In this document: positions 58,801 through 64,000 of the stretch, one piece after another
How the letters are laid out: every line of letters starts with the position of its first letter
How positions within the stretch are numbered: position 1 is the first letter of the stretch
DNA from: Blastomussa wellsi
Taxonomy: Eukaryota; Cnidaria; Anthozoa; Scleractinia; Plerogyridae
Assembly (NCBI GenBank): GCA_947652115.1
Contig: OX393570.1
Location: 21,036,675 to 21,100,674, forward strand
Length of the DNA: 64,000 bases
Reading direction: 5' to 3'
Program-made: the position numbers and the translations under genes
Notes under the pieces: model-generated
What the model was told of the DNA's origin: nothing
The model's database searches: none
Seen by the model: only the letters and a program-made list of their open reading frames with translations

Positions 58801-61159
58801 TTCGGAAGTGGACAATCAGTCAGTGGATTTTCGATAGCAATCCGTCAGGTGATTAGAAAATTTTACTTCAATTAGAAATGTGAAAATGGGGCCACAAGCA
58901 TAATATGTATATGAACTATTTTTGCTACTGGCAACAATTCGCTAGCTAGAACTGGGAGGAATATATCTTATTAGACGTTTTGTTGTGTAGTAATGTGTTT
59001 TTACGAGTTGTGCCATATTTTGACGAGCCCGTCGGGCGAGTCAAAGTGCAAACTGGGTAAAAAATCTCAGTGATATCGACGATACTACACAATCCAGCAT
59101 GCTAAATTGTTATGTCCGTGCGAGCGAATTTCTTACCGCGTGATATTTGTACTCATCCTTGTTCCCAGGGCTTTTCCCTTGTAATTCGGAAGTAACGCCG
59201 TTGTCTTAACTATTAACTTATAATTATGATACCTGCAGGATTGAGTGTCGCCAATTTAGTTCTTTCTAATGGCGGAGCCCACTGACTCCACAGCGCATGC
59301 CCAGCTGGGTACACAAATCCCTGCCGACAGCAAGAGGGATAAAATATATGGGAAAAATAAACAGCGAATTGCTGAAGATACCGTCAAAGAGAAAAGAAAA
59401 TCAGATGCACAGAAGAACAGAATTTGAAATACATTTAAGACATACAGAATGCACGAAAAGAGCTTTTTTTTTAATTACAAGTACAAGTCTTGTCAAACCC
59501 TCTTATAGCTGCGCAGAAGTACAAGAAAAAAGGCGAGGACAAGAAGGCAGAATGAATTTCTAAATGATTTAATTTTAAAAGGAAAAATCGAAAAATACAT
59601 CAACATCAACATAGCTATGTTTCTTACTTCGGCCAATCCTATCGTAACCCTCAAGGCGATCAATGCCACGACATGTGCACGCGCAGCAAAAGGTGTTAAA
59701 AGCGTCAGCGCGCCACTGGTTCCCACACTGATCCCGAGAAGAGTGGCGCCGCCAAATTTTCGCGCCAAAACACCGCCTGGTAGCTGGGTCACTATGTAAC
59801 CAAAGTAGAACGCGCTAAGAGCTATTCCTGCAAAGAAAGAGATGATTCCATAAGCTTAAGGTAATGGTTAGAATGGCCGAGAGGATCACACGAATAGGAA
59901 GAAGCCGATCTCTTTTTTTGGTCACTTAAAAAGAAACTGAGCAAGAGGAGGAATAAACGAAAGGATTCTACTCAGTTTAAAACTTATGCTGTGGTTAAAA
60001 AATTAACAAGTATATACACATTTCAGTCTACCTTGTATTTTTGTACTCCAGGGAAATTCTGCGGGCTCCTGTAAATAATGGCACATGGAAGAGGGAATGT
60101 AAGAAAATTAGTTTTACTAATTTTCCCGGATTTACGCTGCAACATTTCGTGGAGTCGTTTCAGTTGGCGTAGCTACACCCTGCAGCATTTTATTCACCCA
60201 ACATTGATGACGCGCACGACAGGCAAATTCGGGTGTTAATTACGTCACCAAAACTAGCACAGTAAACGTTTTAACGAAGAATAAGCAGTTGCTGCACTTC
60301 TTCTACTATCAGAGGAATATATTTGCGCAGTGCTTATGCCATTTCTTGACTAGCTGCGCCACAACTTATTGGGGGCCACAAAATTGCCGATTGTAGATGG
60401 CGTAGAAGCGCTCTAGACCTGCAATACTTTAAAGGGGCACTGTCACGGTATTTAGCGTCATTTTAAAATATGTTCTTGCATCAATGCAAACCCAAAAATA
60501 ATGTGGTAGTTTTGTTACCTAGCACTATATCACTACACTGAAACCGTTTAATGCCGCCTGTTACTCAGGATGGCAAGGACAGAAGTGGATTGAAATTTGA
60601 ACAAATTAGCCAGTTTTTCAAATTGTAAAGCCATTCCTTGAAAATATCGCCGGAAATTCATTCATTATCATAGCCACAGTTCGTTTGACATCTTCCTGTT
60701 AGTCCATCAGGAGCAGTTTGAGTACGAGAAAAGATACCAGGTAATGATTTTAGTAATGAATGAAGCTGAAAACAGCAAAACCCCTGTGACAGTGCTCCTT
60801 AAAGAGTGTGCTCAAGGTGCAGGTCAGATAGGATCAGAAGTACGTACATAGGTGCAGAAGTCTACATCTTTGAGTTTGGTAATGAGTCTTGAGATGTGTC
60901 ATATTTGAGTCCCCTCCGTCCTCTCCGGAGTGTGAGCTAAACGTTAATGTTAAAATACCTGGACTTCCTTCCCATCTTGGATAACCGTTTGATTGGCGAC
61001 CATGACAGCAATAGCCACACTGAGATTCACTCGCATGGCGTAAATGTTCGCAAAACCAAGAAAGCTTAACATGGCCACCATGTAACGCTTAGGAAGGGAG
61101 CACATTGTGTTACAAGGGCAGGTCCTTTGTGATTGCGTTACTTCCTTGTCATGTTTCAT
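55863..61159 (-). CDS. SLC17 family transporter 2 (sialin-like)
   Basis: Tandem paralogue of the previous transporter, with the same ten-exon layout and phases: 61159-60959, 60068-60032, 59827-59628, 59320-59233, 58758-58672, 58424-58294, 58091-57942, 57769-57640, 57384-57146 and 56000-55863, giving 466 residues. Seven of the ten exons have exactly equal length in the two genes. Family marks: [17 protein letters not shown] in TM1, [61 protein letters not shown] and [11 protein letters not shown]. The N-terminus is slightly longer than in copy 1 and has [13 protein letters not shown]. Substrate unknown. This copy is more compact (5.3 kb against 8.2 kb), mainly because it has fewer intronic repeats. 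Confidence 0.93.
56142..56206. repeat. short inverted repeat
   Basis: agcctgcgt...and acgcaggct bound a small GC-rich stretch in the last intron of SLC17 gene 2. Confidence 0.45.
56590..56728. mobile_element. palindromic MITE
   Basis: cccatttcagatcatgtgat (left) is mirrored by atcacgtgatctgaaatggg (right), with about 95 bases between. It lies in the last intron of SLC17 gene 2. Confidence 0.8.
60430..60806. mobile_element. MITE, family F5 full copy
   Basis: Ends tttaaaggggcactgtcacg and gtgacagtgctccttaaag match the element at 29797-29935, and both carry gctgaaaacagcaaaacc. It lies in SLC17 gene 2 intron 1. Confidence 0.85.
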
Positions 61160-64000
61160 CTCACTGGAATACGCGTCGTTGCGTTACTCTTCTTTTTGAC
61201 TTTTCCAGATTGTTTCCTCTTCTTTTACCATGGTTCCTGACTCCAAGCTCTTCATTAAGACGTCTATGGCACAAGCTGAATAGATATAACAGCCCTTAGA
61301 ACCTGAATAATGAAGGGGCCCTGAATAGACCTCTTAATTAAGATTGACAAGCCATGAATACTGATCAAGCAAAACTTGGCCTTTAACAATGGTTCGTTGA
61401 TAAAATGTACGATGCAAACCTGATCCTATCATTACATATCAACGTGACAGCGACACAGGTTTTCAAAATTAACACAAAATTAATTACTTAGGTTTAACCG
61501 CTATAACTGGTGCAACAGAAGAAAGCGTTGACTTCTTGTAATTGATGATTAATTAATGTTTATGTATCTCTTACTGGTTAAATAAGAGCAATATTGACCG
61601 TTGTACCAGTTGTATCACACGGCACGGAAAATTTTGGTTATAACATAAAAATAGAACAGAATATATATTGTTGTGGTTTTAAGGAACAATGAATTATTTT
61701 AGGCTGTTGGCGAAACACGTGACAAGCAACTTTTAATGAGTTTTCAAATTCGAATTCTTCCCTTGTCTCGGCTCGTTATCAGCCTCACAATTTACTTATA
61801 AGCAAAATTCTTCTTAGTCGTTCCTGTAACATCCCGTGATATTTTCTTGAGTCGATAAAAAATACCACGGGGGGTGGGGTGGGGGGGGGGGAATCAGCGA
61901 AGAAAGGTTGAAGCAAAGGGAAGGAACTCTTGGGAAACTGGTCTTACCACGAACAATAATGCCGTCCTCTGATTGGGCAGAAAAATCGTTTGTATAATTC
62001 TACCTAATCGGCGAACCGTAACGTTAGACGCACCTTCGCGTGTTCTTACATGGCAGTAGTTGTATGAGCCATATCATGCTGTCATTCCAATTGACATCAG
62101 TGAGCCTTAAATGTCGAGAAACCATTTCATTCGAAGAAAAGAAAGATAGACCCACACGGTGAAATTTCTGCTTGTTTCGTTTGCAAAAAAAGAACAGACG
62201 TGTGTTCTATTTCGCATAAATGAAATATTCGTAACTCCGAAGAAAGAATGGGAAAACTTCTCTCGAGGATGTCAGCGAGGTGTACCGGCATGCTGTAGAG
62301 GCCGACCGTGGTACACGTAGAGTTAACATTTCGTCAGTTTTCATTCGCTAAACTCGGCTCTCTAAATGATCCTAGATCCGCCAGCTGATTTCCTTCATTG
62401 CTCTCAGTCCCGTTGAAACTTGTGTCTAGGCTAAGCAAAAAAACAAAATGTTTTTTTTTTCAACTTAATTTACTCGCTTCAGTGACTTGTTTGGGAAATT
62501 AGAGACAATCATATCGCAAAAATAGATCGTAGAAAAATGTCGTTAAACCACGGAAGATGCTGATGATACTCGCTCGTGCAAGCAGCGCGTGAAGTTTTTT
62601 CTTTCTTATTTTTTTTTCTTTACCTCACGAGTACATGTCTACCCACACCAGTACATGTAACCAAGCTGGAATGGGAATTTGCAATATGGGGAACTAACGT
62701 GGAAAAGACTTCAGTGGGATCTTGCAGATTACATCACCTTTGCAGAAAGGCCGCTATTTTTAATACGTAATCTCCCCTATTATTTTTTGAGCCAAAACAA
62801 CAGCTGTTCTTCATCGGACAGTGTGGGTCAATTGTTATTCCCACGTGATGCCTCAATGAAATGTCTTACTTTCACTTTGCACTCTTGGGGATCTTGGGTG
62901 CAGTTATATCAAAGAGAAATAAACTTCCCGTCCCTATAAAAGATTCCCTGTCTCAGCGCCTCGCCTCTTCAGTTAACTAGGCACCCAGTAAATTCCCTTA
63001 TTATTCATTCAAAATATTTCCCCGTTTCTGATTGGTTAAAACCACACGCATAATTCACCATAACCAGCTGCTGTTGACCAAATTTGGAAAGAATTTTGTC
63101 CTATTCAACCGATGACGTCAAAAGTGCAGCCCGCTGTAGATTATTGAACCGTTGACGTCAAAATGTTGCTTTGCAGTTTCAAATTGCGCTAGATTCCAAA
63201 CGAAAGACGCTGTTGAGCTGAAAAGTTGTACACAGATATAAATTTAGCACCTCTTGTGCCTGATGAGAAAAAAAGTCTGGTGGCTATATATCAGCTCCCC
63301 CGGTGCGGACTGTGCGAGTGGGGAGCTGGTAATTAGTTTAACTTTTGACCAATCAGAACGCAGCACACAATAACAGGAAAAATTTCAGCCTTTGATCTCA
63401 AGAAAGATGAACCGCGAAGAAGATTTGTATTCATTTACGGTAAATATTATTACCTGTTTGGTAGAATCAATAGAAGAAGGAACCTAATTTGTATTGGAAG
63501 TTGAATATCTCGTCTGGATCGCGTAACTAGGCCGTTTCATCGGTGAACTCCGAAGTTTGTTTGGTTCTGCAGGGTTCTGTTGCGCGCGCTAGGACATACA
63601 GCTGATCTGGCTTTCAGGTTCATTTAAATTGAAGTTGTTTTGATAATGGTTCATTCTTTAATTTTTGCATAAATGTAGCATAATATCTTTAGCCAGTTAT
63701 TTAGGTGTTTTGTTGTTCTAGTTAAGGCATTCTAGTATTTCCTAAGTTTTCGTTTTGCCGATTTGAAATTCGAAGCTTTTCATGACATGGTGATCGTCCG
63801 GCCGTAAATTAATTCGAATAGTTGCCAGCGCCTTTTGCTAAATTTCATTTATTTATTTTTGTATGAAAAAGGGTCACAGTAAAAAAAAATTAAGCGTAGC
63901 CGATCGTATGCAACGGGTAGGTACCGTTGTGATCAAAATAATATGATAAGTTATCAAATTCATAATTTAATGTTATTTGATATATAGCTTTCAATGTCAG
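61160..64000. other. intergenic upstream of SLC17 gene 2
   Basis: No gene recognised. A poly(G)-rich run lies at 61869-61891. Two copies of the CRE-like palindrome tgacgtca lie 40 bases apart at 63113-63120 and 63153-63160, in a duplicated ttcaaccgatgacgtcaaaa / ttgaaccgttgacgtcaaaa context. Confidence 0.45.

Noticed and set aside
1..64000. CRISPR array, bacterial operon or phage
   Set aside because: None seen. The spliced genes and repeat content are those of an animal genome, and the regular repeats are microsatellites or transposon ends.

Overview
This is animal nuclear DNA, most likely from an anthozoan cnidarian and probably a stony coral. The evidence is inference: short exons with clean GT/AG introns of metazoan type, single-copy animal genes (PEX19, ferritins, SLC17 transporters), and very many short foldback/MITE-like repeats of the kind that fill coral genomes. 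The window has a 200-N assembly gap at 15964-16163 and no bacterial-type operons.

Layout. PEX19, a peroxisome biogenesis gene, runs on the + strand at 647-8551 in 7 coding exons that join in frame. Three ferritin genes follow on the - strand. Ferritin A (10876-17124) is a cytosolic H-type gene with a well-formed iron-responsive element in its 5' leader and two alternative last exons. Ferritin B (18327-22859) and ferritin C (27522-32900, start probably at 34895) carry N-terminal exons that look like signal peptides. B has lost key ferroxidase residues (L-like) and C keeps them (H-like). A two-exon gene for a protein with seven IQ motifs lies at 38222-39551 (-). Two head-to-tail SLC17 (sialin-like) transporter genes fill 43084-51295 and 55863-61159 (-). 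They have 10 coding exons each with the same intron phases, so they are a tandem duplicate pair.

The rest is introns and intergenic DNA rich in transposable elements: a ~2.1 kb DNA transposon with ~430-bp terminal inverted repeats and a broken integrase-like (rve) gene inside ferritin A intron 3, a LINE 3' end nested in a MITE inside PEX19 intron 3, five copies of one foldback family, long CAGA and GACT microsatellites, a tRNA-like SINE piece, and many inverted-repeat elements.

The genes do not form one pathway, but the ferritin cluster reads as an iron-storage locus. One cytosolic, IRE-regulated ferritin sits beside a candidate secreted pair made of an active H-like and an inactive L-like subunit, which resembles insect secreted ferritin. 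All gene models were spliced by eye from exon frames, splice sites and family knowledge. No database search was run.
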